In this document: piece by piece, positions 18,112-27,515 of the stretch
Numbering within the stretch: position 1 is the stretch's first letter
Layout: each line of letters opens with the position of its first letter
Notes under the pieces: model-generated
Told to the model about the DNA's origin: nothing
The model's input: only the letters and a program-made list of their open reading frames with translations
Database searches by the model: none
NCBI RefSeq assembly: GCF_042648405.1
Contig: NZ_JBHRXV010000011.1
Coordinates: forward strand, 744,001-808,000
Length of the DNA stretch: 64,000 nt
DNA from: Sphingoaurantiacus capsulatus
GTDB lineage: Bacteria; Pseudomonadota; Alphaproteobacteria; Sphingomonadales; Sphingomonadaceae
Reading direction: 5' to 3'
Position numbers and translations under genes: made by a program

Positions 18112-18143
18112 TCCTCTCCACCGCTCAGGGTTAGGGGAACCCG

Positions 18144-19097
18144 ATGGCGTGGCCGCCCCGACAGCGATCCTGGAGCGCCTCGCGACGCGAGCGCAACTTG
18201 GCGCTTGTCCGCATCGCCGTGGCGATCGTCGCGGTGTTCGTCGGGCTTGTCCTGCTGCTGATGAGCCGCAGCGACCCCACGCGCGGCAGCGGCTTGCGCG
18301 GCGCGGCGATGGACGTGACGGCGCCGGTCTGGGGCCTGCTGCGCGGGCCGCTCGGCGCCATCGAGGACGCCGGCAACTACGTCTCGCATTATTTCTGGGC
18401 GGTCGACCGCAACCGCGACCTCGAGGCCGAGCTGCGCCGCTATCGCCTGCGCGACCAGCAGCGGCTCGCGATGGTGCGCGAGAATGAGCAGATGAAGGAG
18501 CTGCTGCGCGTCGTTGAGCCGGCGCGCCGCTGGCGCCGCGTGGTGCCGATCGCCGCCGGCTCCTCGGGCTCCTATGTCCGCTCGGCGGTGGTGAGCGGCG
18601 GTCGCGACCAGGGCCTGCGCATCGGCCAGCCGGTGCGCGCCGCGCGCGGCCTCGTCGGCCGCGTCGTCGAGGTCGGCAATCATTCGGCGCGCGTGCTGCT
18701 GCTGACCGACGCGTCGAGCCGCGTGCCGGTGAAGGTGCTGCGCACCGGTCGGCCGGCGATCATCGCCGGCATCAACGATGTCGAGCTGGAGCTGCGCTAT
18801 GTCGCGCCTGCCGACGGCCAGCTGAAGGTCGGCGACCGGCTGGTGACCAGCGGCGACGGCGGCATTTTCCCGCCCGACGTGCCGGTGGCGGTGGTGACGC
18901 GCGTGCTGCGCGACGTGCAATACGCCCGCCCGCTCGCGCACCCCGAAGGCCTCGGCTACGTCATCGTCGAGCAGCCCTATCTGCCGCCGGTGGTGGCGCT
19001 GCCCCAGCCCGAGGCTGCCGCCGCGCCGCCCGCCGCTGCACCAGTAGCCGCCGCGCCTGCCGCGCCTGTTCCCGCCGCACCGGCGCCCACCGAATGA
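18144..19097 (+). CDS. mreC: Rod shape-determining protein MreC
   Basis: A 317-residue bitopic protein: cytoplasmic Arg-rich start, one transmembrane helix (about 21-40, VRIAVAIVAVFVGLVLLLM), a periplasmic coiled coil (about 90-125, RDLEAELRRYRLRDQQRLAM), then the two beta domains with DQGLRIGQPV, GLVGRVVEVG and GDRLVTSGDGGIFPPDVPV. The last 45 residues are an Ala/Pro-rich tail, low in complexity and longer than in E. coli. MreC scaffolds PBP2 and RodA. It overlaps mreD by 4 nt. Confidence 0.95.
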   Translation: MAWPPRQRSWSASRRERNLALVRIAVAIVAVFVGLVLLLMSRSDPTRGSGLRGAAMDVTAPVWGLLRGPLGAIEDAGNYVSHYFWAVDRNRDLEAELRRYRLRDQQRLAMVRENEQMKELLRVVEPARRWRRVVPIAAGSSGSYVRSAVVSGGRDQGLRIGQPVRAARGLVGRVVEVGNHSARVLLLTDASSRVPVKVLRTGRPAIIAGINDVELELRYVAPADGQLKVGDRLVTSGDGGIFPPDVPVAVVTRVLRDVQYARPLAHPEGLGYVIVEQPYLPPVVALPQPEAAAAPPAAAPVAAAPAAPVPAAPAPTE

Positions 19098-19621
19098 GCG
19101 GCCCGCTCGTCGGCCTCGAGCATGACGACCGGCTGGCGGCGCGCATCGCGCGGTGGCGCCGGCTCGTGCCGCTGCTCACCTGCGTCGTCGCCCTGTTCGT
19201 GATGACGATGCCGCTGATCACCTCGGCGCCGCTGATGCCGCATCTGGCGCTGCTCACCGTACTCATCTGGGGGCTGTTCCAGCCGGCATTGATGCCCGCG
19301 CATCTGGCGCTCCTTCTCGGCGTGCTGACCGATGCGGTGCTCGGGCTGCCGCTCGGCGTCAACGCACTGCTGATGCCGATCACCACCATCGCGGTCGGCG
19401 CGCTCGAACGGCGCTACGGCCACCGCCCCTATGCGCTCGACTGGGCGCTCGTGGCGCTGCTGGTCTTCGCCTATGAAGTGCTGACCTGGCAGCTGATCGG
19501 TTTCACCGGCGGCGAGCTGCCGTTCACGCCCCTCCTGTGGCAAGCCGTCACGACGGTCTTGGCCTATCCCTTCGTCGTCGCGATAATCGCCGGAATCCAG
19601 CGCCGCTGGGGCGACCGATGA
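19094..19621 (+). CDS. mreD: Rod shape-determining membrane protein MreD
   Basis: A 175-residue integral membrane protein with about five or six hydrophobic segments; the block HLALLLGVLTDAVLGLPLG matches the MreD family, which is otherwise poorly conserved. It begins in a 4-nt overlap with mreC and ends in a 4-nt overlap with mrdA, so the three are translationally coupled. Confidence 0.92.
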   Translation: MSGPLVGLEHDDRLAARIARWRRLVPLLTCVVALFVMTMPLITSAPLMPHLALLTVLIWGLFQPALMPAHLALLLGVLTDAVLGLPLGVNALLMPITTIAVGALERRYGHRPYALDWALVALLVFAYEVLTWQLIGFTGGELPFTPLLWQAVTTVLAYPFVVAIIAGIQRRWGDR

Positions 19622-21612
19622 CGATCAAGAGCGAGTCAGACCGAGAACAGGTATTTTCCCGCCGCGCGCTGTTTATCGGCGCGGTGCAGGGAAGCATTGG
19701 CCTCGTGCTGGCCGGGCGCATGGCCTATCTCTCGGTGTTCGAGCAGGAGAAGTACAAGCTCCTCGCCGAGGACAACCGCGTCCAGGTCCGCCTGATCCCG
19801 CCGCGCCGCGGCTGGATCGTCGACCGCAACGGCAAGCCGCTGGCCTTGAACCGCCCCGACTATCGGCTGGAGCTGGTCTCCGAACAGGTCGACGACCTCG
19901 ACACGACCTTGGCCCAGATCGCGCAGGTCATCACGCTGACGCCCGAGGATCTGGCGCGCATCCGCAAGGACGTGAAGCGCCTGCCCGGCTATGTCCCGGT
20001 CGAGATCGCCAAGGACATGCCGTGGGACCAGTTCGCGGCCGTGAACGTCCGCCTGCCAGAGCTTCCCGGCGTGCAGCCGATCCGCGGCTTCGCGCGCTAT
20101 TATCCCGACGGTTCGGCGGTCGGCCACCTCCTCGGCTATGTCGGCACCCCGACGCGCGAACAGTTTCTCGAAACCAAGGACCCGCTCTACGTCTTCCCGG
20201 GCTTCCGCCTCGGCAAGGACGGCATCGAGAAGATGCTCGACGACCCGTTGCGCGGCAAGGCGGGCGCGCGGCGCAGCGAAGTGAATGCGCGCGGCCGCAT
20301 CATCCGCGACCTCGAAACGGTCGACGACACGCCCGGCAAGACGGTGAAACTCACCATCGATCGCGACCTGCAGGCCTATGCGGCGCGCCGCCTCGGCGAG
20401 GAATCGGCGAGCGTCGTCATCATGGACTGCTGGACGGGCGACGTGCTGTGCCAGCTGTCGATGCCGGCCTTCGACCCCAACGACTTTTCGGACGGCATCA
20501 GCCACACCGAATGGAACACGCTTACCAACGACGAACGCCATCCGCTGATCAACAAGACGGTGCAGGGCATCTACCCGCCCGGATCGACCTTCAAGATGAT
20601 GACCGCGCTCGCCATTTTGAACGCCGGTTTCCTGCCGAGCGACGGCTGCTCCTGCTCGGGCCGCTATTATTTCGGCGGCCACGCCTTCCACTGCCACAAG
20701 CGCGGCGGCCACGGCTTCGTCAGCATGCCGGCAGGCATCTACCAGAGCTGCGACACCTATTTTTACCATTACGGCAAGCAGGTCGGCATCGACGCCATCG
20801 CCGCGACCGCGCGCAAGTTCGGCCTCGGGCAGGAGTTCGATCTGCCGCTCCCCAGCCAGCGCAGCGGCATCGTCCCCGACCAGGCGTGGAAGATGAAGCG
20901 CTATGACCAGAAATGGCTGCCCGGCGAAACGCTCTCCTGCGCGATCGGCCAAGGCTATAATGCGACGACGCCGCTGCAACTGGCGGTGATGACGGCACGC
21001 ATCGCCTCGGGGCTTCAGGTCGAGCCGAACCTGCTCGCCGGCGCCAGGCGAAAGAATTTCAAGCCGCTCGACGTGCCCGTCGAGCATCTGGCGCTGGTGC
21101 GGCAGGCGATGTCGGACGTGGTCAATTCGCCGCGTGGCACCGCCGGCCGCGCGCGCCTCCCCGTCCCCGCCGTCCACATGGCGGGCAAGACCGGCACCGC
21201 GCAGGTCCGCCGCATCACCGCCGCCGACCGGCGCCGCGGCGGCAAGTTCGGCGGGTTGAGCGTACCGTGGAAGCATCGCGACCACGCGCTGTTCGTCGCC
21301 TTCGCCCCCGTCGAGGCGCCGCGCTACGCGATGAGCATCATCGTCGAGCATGGCATCTCGGGCTCGGGCACCGCCGGGCCGATCGCGCGCGATATCATGA
21401 CCTATCTGTTCGCCCCCGAGGTCGCGATGAAGAACCTCGAAAAGCTCGAAGCCGACTGGGCCGAGAAGAAGCGTAAGCTGAAGGCCGATCAGGAATATCG
21501 CGCCATGCTTGCCGCGCGCGCCGCCGCACAGACCGCGGCCGGCGGAACGCCCGCCGCGACGACTGCAGCCACCCCCCCTGCCCCGACCCCCGCGGCCGGC
21601 ACCGGCGAATAG
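19618..21612 (+). CDS. mrdA: Penicillin-binding protein 2 (elongasome transpeptidase)
   Basis: A 664-residue class B PBP. One N-terminal membrane helix (about 18-38), the pedestal domain (RRGWIVDRNGKPLALNRPDY), then the transpeptidase with the SxxK motif in YPPGSTFKMM, the SxD motif SCDTYFYHYG, and KTGTAQVRR. The zinc-type cysteines DGCSCSGRYY and HCHK found near the active site in some PBP2 are present. The Ala/Thr/Pro-rich tail after residue 635 is low in complexity. PBP2 cross-links side-wall peptidoglycan together with RodA. Confidence 0.96.
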   Translation: MTIKSESDREQVFSRRALFIGAVQGSIGLVLAGRMAYLSVFEQEKYKLLAEDNRVQVRLIPPRRGWIVDRNGKPLALNRPDYRLELVSEQVDDLDTTLAQIAQVITLTPEDLARIRKDVKRLPGYVPVEIAKDMPWDQFAAVNVRLPELPGVQPIRGFARYYPDGSAVGHLLGYVGTPTREQFLETKDPLYVFPGFRLGKDGIEKMLDDPLRGKAGARRSEVNARGRIIRDLETVDDTPGKTVKLTIDRDLQAYAARRLGEESASVVIMDCWTGDVLCQLSMPAFDPNDFSDGISHTEWNTLTNDERHPLINKTVQGIYPPGSTFKMMTALAILNAGFLPSDGCSCSGRYYFGGHAFHCHKRGGHGFVSMPAGIYQSCDTYFYHYGKQVGIDAIAATARKFGLGQEFDLPLPSQRSGIVPDQAWKMKRYDQKWLPGETLSCAIGQGYNATTPLQLAVMTARIASGLQVEPNLLAGARRKNFKPLDVPVEHLALVRQAMSDVVNSPRGTAGRARLPVPAVHMAGKTGTAQVRRITAADRRRGGKFGGLSVPWKHRDHALFVAFAPVEAPRYAMSIIVEHGISGSGTAGPIARDIMTYLFAPEVAMKNLEKLEADWAEKKRKLKADQEYRAMLAARAAAQTAAGGTPAATTAATPPAPTPAAGTGE

Positions 21613-21614
21613 CG

Positions 21615-22739
21615 ATGCTCAACACCTCGCTTCCCGACAAGCTGCGCCTGCTGCCCTGGTCGGTGATCTTCGTGATCATCGCCATCGGCAGCTTCGGCAT
21701 CGCCGTTCTCTATTCGGCCGCCGGCGGCAGCATGGAGCCGTGGGCGCTGACGCAGAGCATCCGCTTCGCGGTGCTGCTCGTCGCCATGCTGGCGGTGGCG
21801 CAGATCGATATCGAGGTGTGGATCAAATATGCCTATCCGCTCTACGCGGTGATCCTCGTGCTGCTCACCGTCGTCGAGATTTTCGGCAAGATCGGCATGG
21901 GCGCGCAGCGCTGGATCGACCTCGGCGTCATCCGGCTGCAGCCGTCCGAGTTCATGAAGCTGGCGATCATTCTGGCGCTCGCCCGCTATTATCACTATCT
22001 GCCGCGCGCCTTCATCGAGAGCCCGCGCGCGCTGTGGCCGCCGGTGCTGATGATCGGCGTGCCGATGATGCTGGTGATGGCGCAGCCCGATCTCGGCACT
22101 TCGCTGATGATCGCCTTCGGCGGCGTCGCGATGCTGTTTCTCGCCGGGGTGCGCCTGCGCTGGTTCATCGGCGCCGGCGTCGCCGTCGCCGCCGCGCTCC
22201 CCGTCGTCTATTCGATGCTCCGCCCCTATCAGCAGCGGCGCGTGCTGACGTTCCTCGATCCCGCGGCGGATCCGCTGGGCGCCGGCTACCACATCACCCA
22301 GTCCAAGATCGCGATCGGCTCGGGCGGCATCTTCGGCAAAGGCTATCTCAATGGCACGCAGAGCCATCTCGAGTATCTGCCCGAGAAGCACACCGACTTC
22401 ATCTTCTCGACGATGGCGGAGGAATGGGGGCTGATGGGCGGCCTGTTCATCTTCGGCGCCTATGCGATCGTCATCGGCTGGGGCATTTCGGTCAGCATCA
22501 CCGGCCGCACCCCCTTCGCCAAGCTCGCGGCGATGGGCCTCACCTGCACCGTCTTCTTCTACCTGATGATCAATGCGCTGATGGTGATGGGACTCGCCCC
22601 CGTCGTCGGCATCCCGATGCCGCTCGTCTCCTACGGGGGCTCGGCGATGATGACCGTGCTGCTGACGATGGGCGTGCTGATGTCGATCGCCCGCGAACGC
22701 CACCGCCCGATGCTCGGCGGCGGCCCGTCGTCGCTTTAG
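21615..22739 (+). CDS. rodA: SEDS peptidoglycan glycosyltransferase RodA
   Basis: A 374-residue SEDS protein with about ten membrane helices. Family blocks are GAQRWIDLGVIRLQPSEFMK, MAQPDLGTSLMIAFGG (containing the catalytic Asp region), QSHLEYLPEKHTDFIFS and PMPLVSYGGSAMMTVLL. It polymerises lipid II and works with PBP2. It starts 2 bp after mrdA and ends the operon; a hairpin follows at 22812. Confidence 0.96.
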   Translation: MLNTSLPDKLRLLPWSVIFVIIAIGSFGIAVLYSAAGGSMEPWALTQSIRFAVLLVAMLAVAQIDIEVWIKYAYPLYAVILVLLTVVEIFGKIGMGAQRWIDLGVIRLQPSEFMKLAIILALARYYHYLPRAFIESPRALWPPVLMIGVPMMLVMAQPDLGTSLMIAFGGVAMLFLAGVRLRWFIGAGVAVAAALPVVYSMLRPYQQRRVLTFLDPAADPLGAGYHITQSKIAIGSGGIFGKGYLNGTQSHLEYLPEKHTDFIFSTMAEEWGLMGGLFIFGAYAIVIGWGISVSITGRTPFAKLAAMGLTCTVFFYLMINALMVMGLAPVVGIPMPLVSYGGSAMMTVLLTMGVLMSIARERHRPMLGGGPSSL

Positions 22740-22811
22740 TCGACACTTTTTACGCGATTAGGCGTGGACATCCCGAAAAGTGCGTGATACCCGCCCACTC
22801 CGGTTGAAAAA

Positions 22812-22833
22812 GGGCGCTCCGGCGCCCAGCTTT
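22812..22833 (+). terminator. Hairpin terminator after rodA
   Basis: GGGCGC-TCCG-GCGCCC forms a perfect 6-bp stem with a tetraloop, preceded by a run of A and followed by AGCTTTCC. The T-run is weak, but the position between rodA and tRNA-Lys fits a terminator. Confidence 0.6.
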
Positions 22834-22843
22834 CCGACCAGAT

Positions 22844-22919
<76 letters not shown>

Positions 22920-22927
22920 TAAATTCC

Positions 22928-22960
22928 AAGGGCTTCGCAGCGATGCGGGGCCCTTTGCTT
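22928..22960 (+). terminator. Terminator hairpin after tRNA-Lys
   Basis: AAGGGC pairs with GCCCTT around an inner mini-hairpin GCA-GCGA-TGC (GNRA-type tetraloop), followed by TTTGCTTT. The inner core GCAGCGATGCGGGGCC recurs at 36769 and, in part, at 46781. Confidence 0.7.
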
Positions 22961-23137
22961 TCCAGAATTTGATATCCGGCAATCACCCAGCAAGCACGCG
23001 ACATTCGCTGCCCGTCGGCGCCACCTTCGGTTTGAAGATACGAAAGGCGATAATCGCGGCGAACTTTCCGCGGCAGGGTGAGCAAACTCGTTCTGTTTTA
23101 CATCGTGATCAGTTCGCGTAGCTGCTAACTAGTCAAA

Positions 23138-25705
23138 GTGGCTGTCGAATCCCTTCGCTCTCAACCATGGTCCGAAGCCGAGCGCGTTCGCGCGCTCGAG
23201 AGCTACGCGATCCTCGATACGCCGGCCGAGGCGGAGTTTGATGAGATCGTTCGCCTGGTCGCTGAAACCTTTGCCGCGCCGATTGCCGTCGTGAATCTCG
23301 TTGCCGACGATCGGCAATGGTTCAAGGCGGAGGTCGGGATCGGCGCGCGCGAATTGCCGCTCGATGTATCGATCTGCGCGCACGCGATCCTGCAGAACGA
23401 CTTCATGGTCATCCCCGACACGCGGGAGGACGATCGCCTCGCCTGCAACCCGCTGGTGACCGCCGAGGACGGCTTGCGCTTCTACGCCGGCGCGCTGTTG
23501 CGCAGCGCGGAGGGGCTGCCGATCGGGACCGTCTGCGTGCTCGACCGAACCCCGCGCCCCGACGGGATCACCGCGCACCAGCGGCTGGTACTTGAGGTGC
23601 TGGCGCGACAGGTCATGACGCAGCTCGAGCTGCGCAAGACGCTGGCGCGGCAGACGCAGCATGCGAACGAACTAAGTGCCGAAGTCGCCCAGCGTGCGGA
23701 GGCCGAAGCGGCACTTCGCGGTATCGAGGAGCGCTATCGCCTGGTCAGCCTGGCGACCAACGATGCGATCTGGGACTGGGATTTCGCGACGAACCATGTC
23801 ACCTGGAGCGAGGCGCTGGAAACGGCGCACGGCCACCGGCTGGAGCAGGTCGAGCCGACGGGCGAGTGGTGGATCGAGCACATCCATCCTGACGACCGCG
23901 CCCGCATCGACCGCAGCATCCACGCGGCGATCGATGGCACCGCCGACAGCTGGTCGGAAGAGTATCGCTTTCTGCGCGCCGATGGCACCTACGCGAGCAT
24001 CTTCGACCGCGGCCATATCATTCGCGACGCCGCCGGCGCGCCCCAGCGTATGATCGGCGCGATGCTCGACCTGACGGAGCGCCAGCGGACCCGCGCCGAG
24101 CTGGCGATCAATGAGGAACGGCTGCGGCTGGCGACCGAAGCCGCGGAGGTCGGCTTCTGGGATGTCGATATCATCCACGACATCCTGATCTGGCCGCCGA
24201 TCGTGAAGCAGATGTTCGGCATCTCGGCCGACGCGCCGATCTCGATGACCGATTTCTACAACGGGCTGCATCCGGAGGACCGGGGCCATACCGGCGAAGC
24301 CTTCGACGCCGCTTGCGATCCTGCGCGCCGCGCGCTTTACGACGTCGAATATCGCACCGTCGGCAAGGAAGACGGGCTGATCCGCTGGGTCGCCGCCAAG
24401 GGCCGCGGCATGTTCGATGCCGAGGACCGCTGCGTCCGCGTCGTCGGCACCGCGATCGACGTGACCGGGCGCAAGCACGCCGAGGCCCAGCTGCGCCAGC
24501 TCAACGACCATCTTGAACAGCGGGTCACCGAAGTTGTCGCCGAGCGCGAGCAGATGGCCGAGGCGCTGCGCCAGTCGCAGAAGATGGAAGCGGTCGGCCA
24601 GCTCACCGGTGGCATCGCGCATGACTTCAACAATATGCTGGCAGTGGTGATCGGCTCCCTGGATTTGCTCGGCCGACGGCTCGGTGACCAGGATCTGCGC
24701 GCGAAACGCTATGTCGATGCCGCGAGCGAAGGCGCCCAGCGCGCGGCGACGCTCACCCAGCGCCTTCTCGCCTTTTCGCGCCAACAGCCGCTCAACCCCG
24801 AAGTGCTCGACCCGAACAAGCTGGTGCCCGGTATGTCGGAACTGCTGCGCCACTCGATCGGGGCGGACGTTCGGCTGGAGACGGTGCTGGCCGCCGGCCT
24901 GTGGCGGACCCACGCCGATCGCAATCAGCTCGAAAACGTCATTCTCAATCTTGCCGTCAACGCGCGCGACGCGATGCCGGAGGGCGGCCGGCTGACCATC
25001 GAAACCCAAAATGCTCACTTCGACGAGCGCTATGCGAGCAGCAATTTCGGGGTGCGCGCCGGCCATTATGTGATGATCGCCGTGACCGACACCGGCGGCG
25101 GCATGTCACCCGAGGTGATGACCAAGGCATTCGACCCCTTCTTCACGACCAAGGCGGTCGGCAAGGGCACCGGGCTTGGCCTCAGCCAGGTATATGGCTT
25201 CGTCAAGCAGTCGGGCGGCCACGTAAAAATCTATTCGGAGGCCGGCGAAGGCACGACGGTGAAAATCTATCTGCCTCGCTTTGTCGGCGAGGAGACCGCC
25301 GAGGCGGTCCCCAGCTTCCCGGAACTGCTGCGCGGCGAGCGGCAAGAGGTCATTCTGGTCGTCGATGACGAGCCGGCCGTCCGTCAATTCAGCGTCGATG
25401 CGCTTACCGAACTGGGTTATCGCGTGCTCGAGGCGGAGGGCGCCGCGGCCGCCCTGCGGTTGCTCGATGCACATCCGGAAATCGCGCTACTGTTCACCGA
25501 CATCGTCATGCCGGACGTCAACGGGCGGAAGCTGGCCGACGAGGCGCGGCGGCGGCGCGGCGATCTGAAAATCCTGTACACGACCGGCTACACACGAAAC
25601 GCGGTCGTCCACAACGGCGTGATCGATCCGGGCGTCGAGCTTCTCAGCAAGCCCTATTCGATCGAGCAACTCGCCGCGAAGATCAGGGCGGTGTTGGAGA
25701 GCTAG
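23138..25705 (+). CDS. Soluble hybrid histidine kinase (GAF-PAS-PAS-HisKA-HATPase-REC)
   Basis: An 855-residue sensor kinase without membrane helices. An N-terminal GAF domain (about 20-170; YAILDTPAEAEFDEIVRL, NLVADDRQWFKA, CAHAILQND) precedes two PAS/PAC units (about 190-315 and 325-450), a coiled coil, the H-box with His495 in GGIAHDFNNMLAVVIG, the ATPase domain (NQLENVILNLAVNARDAM, TDTGGGM, GKGTGLGLSQVYGFVKQSGG) and a C-terminal receiver with Asp788 in LFTDIVMPDVNG. The family often answers blue light or redox cues, but these PAS domains lack the LOV cysteine motif. The GTG start follows no clear ribosome-binding site. No partner regulator is adjacent. Confidence 0.93.
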   Translation: MAVESLRSQPWSEAERVRALESYAILDTPAEAEFDEIVRLVAETFAAPIAVVNLVADDRQWFKAEVGIGARELPLDVSICAHAILQNDFMVIPDTREDDRLACNPLVTAEDGLRFYAGALLRSAEGLPIGTVCVLDRTPRPDGITAHQRLVLEVLARQVMTQLELRKTLARQTQHANELSAEVAQRAEAEAALRGIEERYRLVSLATNDAIWDWDFATNHVTWSEALETAHGHRLEQVEPTGEWWIEHIHPDDRARIDRSIHAAIDGTADSWSEEYRFLRADGTYASIFDRGHIIRDAAGAPQRMIGAMLDLTERQRTRAELAINEERLRLATEAAEVGFWDVDIIHDILIWPPIVKQMFGISADAPISMTDFYNGLHPEDRGHTGEAFDAACDPARRALYDVEYRTVGKEDGLIRWVAAKGRGMFDAEDRCVRVVGTAIDVTGRKHAEAQLRQLNDHLEQRVTEVVAEREQMAEALRQSQKMEAVGQLTGGIAHDFNNMLAVVIGSLDLLGRRLGDQDLRAKRYVDAASEGAQRAATLTQRLLAFSRQQPLNPEVLDPNKLVPGMSELLRHSIGADVRLETVLAAGLWRTHADRNQLENVILNLAVNARDAMPEGGRLTIETQNAHFDERYASSNFGVRAGHYVMIAVTDTGGGMSPEVMTKAFDPFFTTKAVGKGTGLGLSQVYGFVKQSGGHVKIYSEAGEGTTVKIYLPRFVGEETAEAVPSFPELLRGERQEVILVVDDEPAVRQFSVDALTELGYRVLEAEGAAAALRLLDAHPEIALLFTDIVMPDVNGRKLADEARRRRGDLKILYTTGYTRNAVVHNGVIDPGVELLSKPYSIEQLAAKIRAVLES

Positions 25706-25778
25706 GGTCCGCGCGTGAGCGCAGCGTCCGCCTGGGGCACACCCTGTCGGCACGCGGTGCGCGCGCGAATTACATGAA

Positions 25779-27515
25779 TCAGCTTTGGCTCGGCCCAGTC
25801 GGACGGTGTCCTGTCTTGGCACCGCGTCGCTCGAACCGCCAGAGCATGGCGCTGACCGCCACCCAACTCAGAAACCATGGCCATGACGCGCCGCGCCGCG
25901 TGGCGGTCATCGCGCCGGCGGCTGGCGGGTTATGAGCCACCGCAATTCGCTGCGTGCCGCCGCGGGCCTCGCCAGCACGCATCGCGGGCAAGGCATCGCT
26001 TGCTTCGACATGGAACGGCAGGCCGGCGGCGCCATCGCGCAGCAGGTGCCAGCCGCCTTCGGCCGGCCAGTAGGCTGCGCAGCCCGACGCGTTGGCGATG
26101 AGCCGGGCTGGCGTGGCAGATGGCGGCGTCACCGTCGCGGCGCGCGACACGCCGCACAGGCCCATCCGCTGTCCCGCGCGGGCGACGCCGTCGAGGCGAA
26201 GACCGGCGGCCGACCGCGGGCGGGACAGGACGGTAAGCGCACCGCTCCACAGTTCGGCGTAGCGGCCGGTACCGCCGGCGAGCGCCAGCGCGTAGCTGTC
26301 GGTGATCGGCCAAACCGCGACCCGTCCGCGCCCTTCCTGCCGCCACGACGCGACCGCCATATTCGTCGCGTCGCGCAGCAAGGGCACAAGATCGCGGCCG
26401 GTGCTGCGGATCGACCGGCGCGACAGGACACCATCGCCTGCCCGCAGTTTCGTCTCCGCCGCGTCCCCGCCACCCGTGACAGTGAAGCCGAGTGCGGCCC
26501 ATTGGCGACGCGTCGCGTCGGGGAGCGGCCCGGTGACGCGCAGCAGCAACCCGAGGCCGCCGCGCACCGCGCCGACCAGCGCCGTTCGCTCGCCGGCGCC
26601 GAGCGCCGCCCAGCTGCGCTCGTCGAGGATCGCGACATCGAAACGCGCGAGGCTCGATGCCGTCAGCGCCACCGGCCCGTCGCCGATCGCGATGCCGCCG
26701 CCGGTTGGATAATGGGCGTGGATCGGCAGGCCCGCATCGGCCGCCCAGCGGCGCAGGAACTTCGGTTCGGGCCCCGGTGCGCCCGCGATCAGCAGCAGGC
26801 GGGGCTGCGCCGCTTCCACGACGACCAGCGGAACGTTCGCTTCTTCGATCGGTCGCCGGCTCGCGTCGCGCAGGCGGAGCTTGAACAGCGCCACGCCTGC
26901 CCCCCGCGCCGTTCCGCGCACGGTGAAATCGCCCGCCTCCGCCACCGGTGCGCTGTCGGCGAGGCGGCCGGCGGGATCGAGCAGTTCGACCGTGCCGGTC
27001 AGGCCAGCGACGCGGCCCGTTACCGCGAACGCCGCGCCCGGCGCCGCGGACGACGGAGGATCGAGACGAACGATACCGCGCGTCAGCGGTGCCGGGTCGA
27101 AGCTCAGGCGGAGCCCACGCGCCGCTTGCCCGTCGCGCGGCGGCAAGCCCTCACCGACGACGCGGACATGATCGACATCGGGATAGCGGCGCAGCGCCGT
27201 CGCGAGGTCGGGAACCCGTTCGACCGCGGCGCCGACATCGGCTTCGGGCAACGCCACGACATGCGTTCCCGCCGGCAGTCGCTCGGCGTTTCGCGTCGCG
27301 ACCACCAGCGTTCCGGCCGGCGTGACCACCGCCGGCGGCATCAGCGTCAGATAGAGGAGCAACGCGCACAGCGGCTGCGCGGCGAGCAGCACGGCCAGCC
27401 GCCAGGTCGGCGCGCGCTCTTCCGCCGGCGCCCGCGCCTGCCAGCGCAGCAACCGCACCGCCGCGACCAGCACGGCCAGCCCGAGCAGCAGCGCGAGGAG
27501 CTGCGCGGCGCTCAT
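25779..27515 (-). CDS. Terminal membrane protein of the MoxR/DUF58/DUF4175 locus
   Basis: A 578-residue protein with two N-terminal membrane helices (about 4-22 and 36-58), a large periplasmic or cytosolic central part, and one C-terminal helix (about 552-568, WPWFLSWVAVSAMLWRFERR). The centre has a Rossmann-like stretch LLLIAGAPGPEPKFLRRWA and SSLARFDVAILDERSWAALG, resembling the class I glutamine amidotransferase-like region of Bat-operon membrane proteins. I do not recognise a named family. It overlaps the DUF4175 gene by 4 nt and is the last of the eight-gene array; the start at 27515 is set by that overlap. Confidence 0.8.
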   Translation of the reverse strand: MSAAQLLALLLGLAVLVAAVRLLRWQARAPAEERAPTWRLAVLLAAQPLCALLLYLTLMPPAVVTPAGTLVVATRNAERLPAGTHVVALPEADVGAAVERVPDLATALRRYPDVDHVRVVGEGLPPRDGQAARGLRLSFDPAPLTRGIVRLDPPSSAAPGAAFAVTGRVAGLTGTVELLDPAGRLADSAPVAEAGDFTVRGTARGAGVALFKLRLRDASRRPIEEANVPLVVVEAAQPRLLLIAGAPGPEPKFLRRWAADAGLPIHAHYPTGGGIAIGDGPVALTASSLARFDVAILDERSWAALGAGERTALVGAVRGGLGLLLRVTGPLPDATRRQWAALGFTVTGGGDAAETKLRAGDGVLSRRSIRSTGRDLVPLLRDATNMAVASWRQEGRGRVAVWPITDSYALALAGGTGRYAELWSGALTVLSRPRSAAGLRLDGVARAGQRMGLCGVSRAATVTPPSATPARLIANASGCAAYWPAEGGWHLLRDGAAGLPFHVEASDALPAMRAGEARGGTQRIAVAHNPPAAGAMTATRRGASWPWFLSWVAVSAMLWRFERRGAKTGHRPTGPSQS

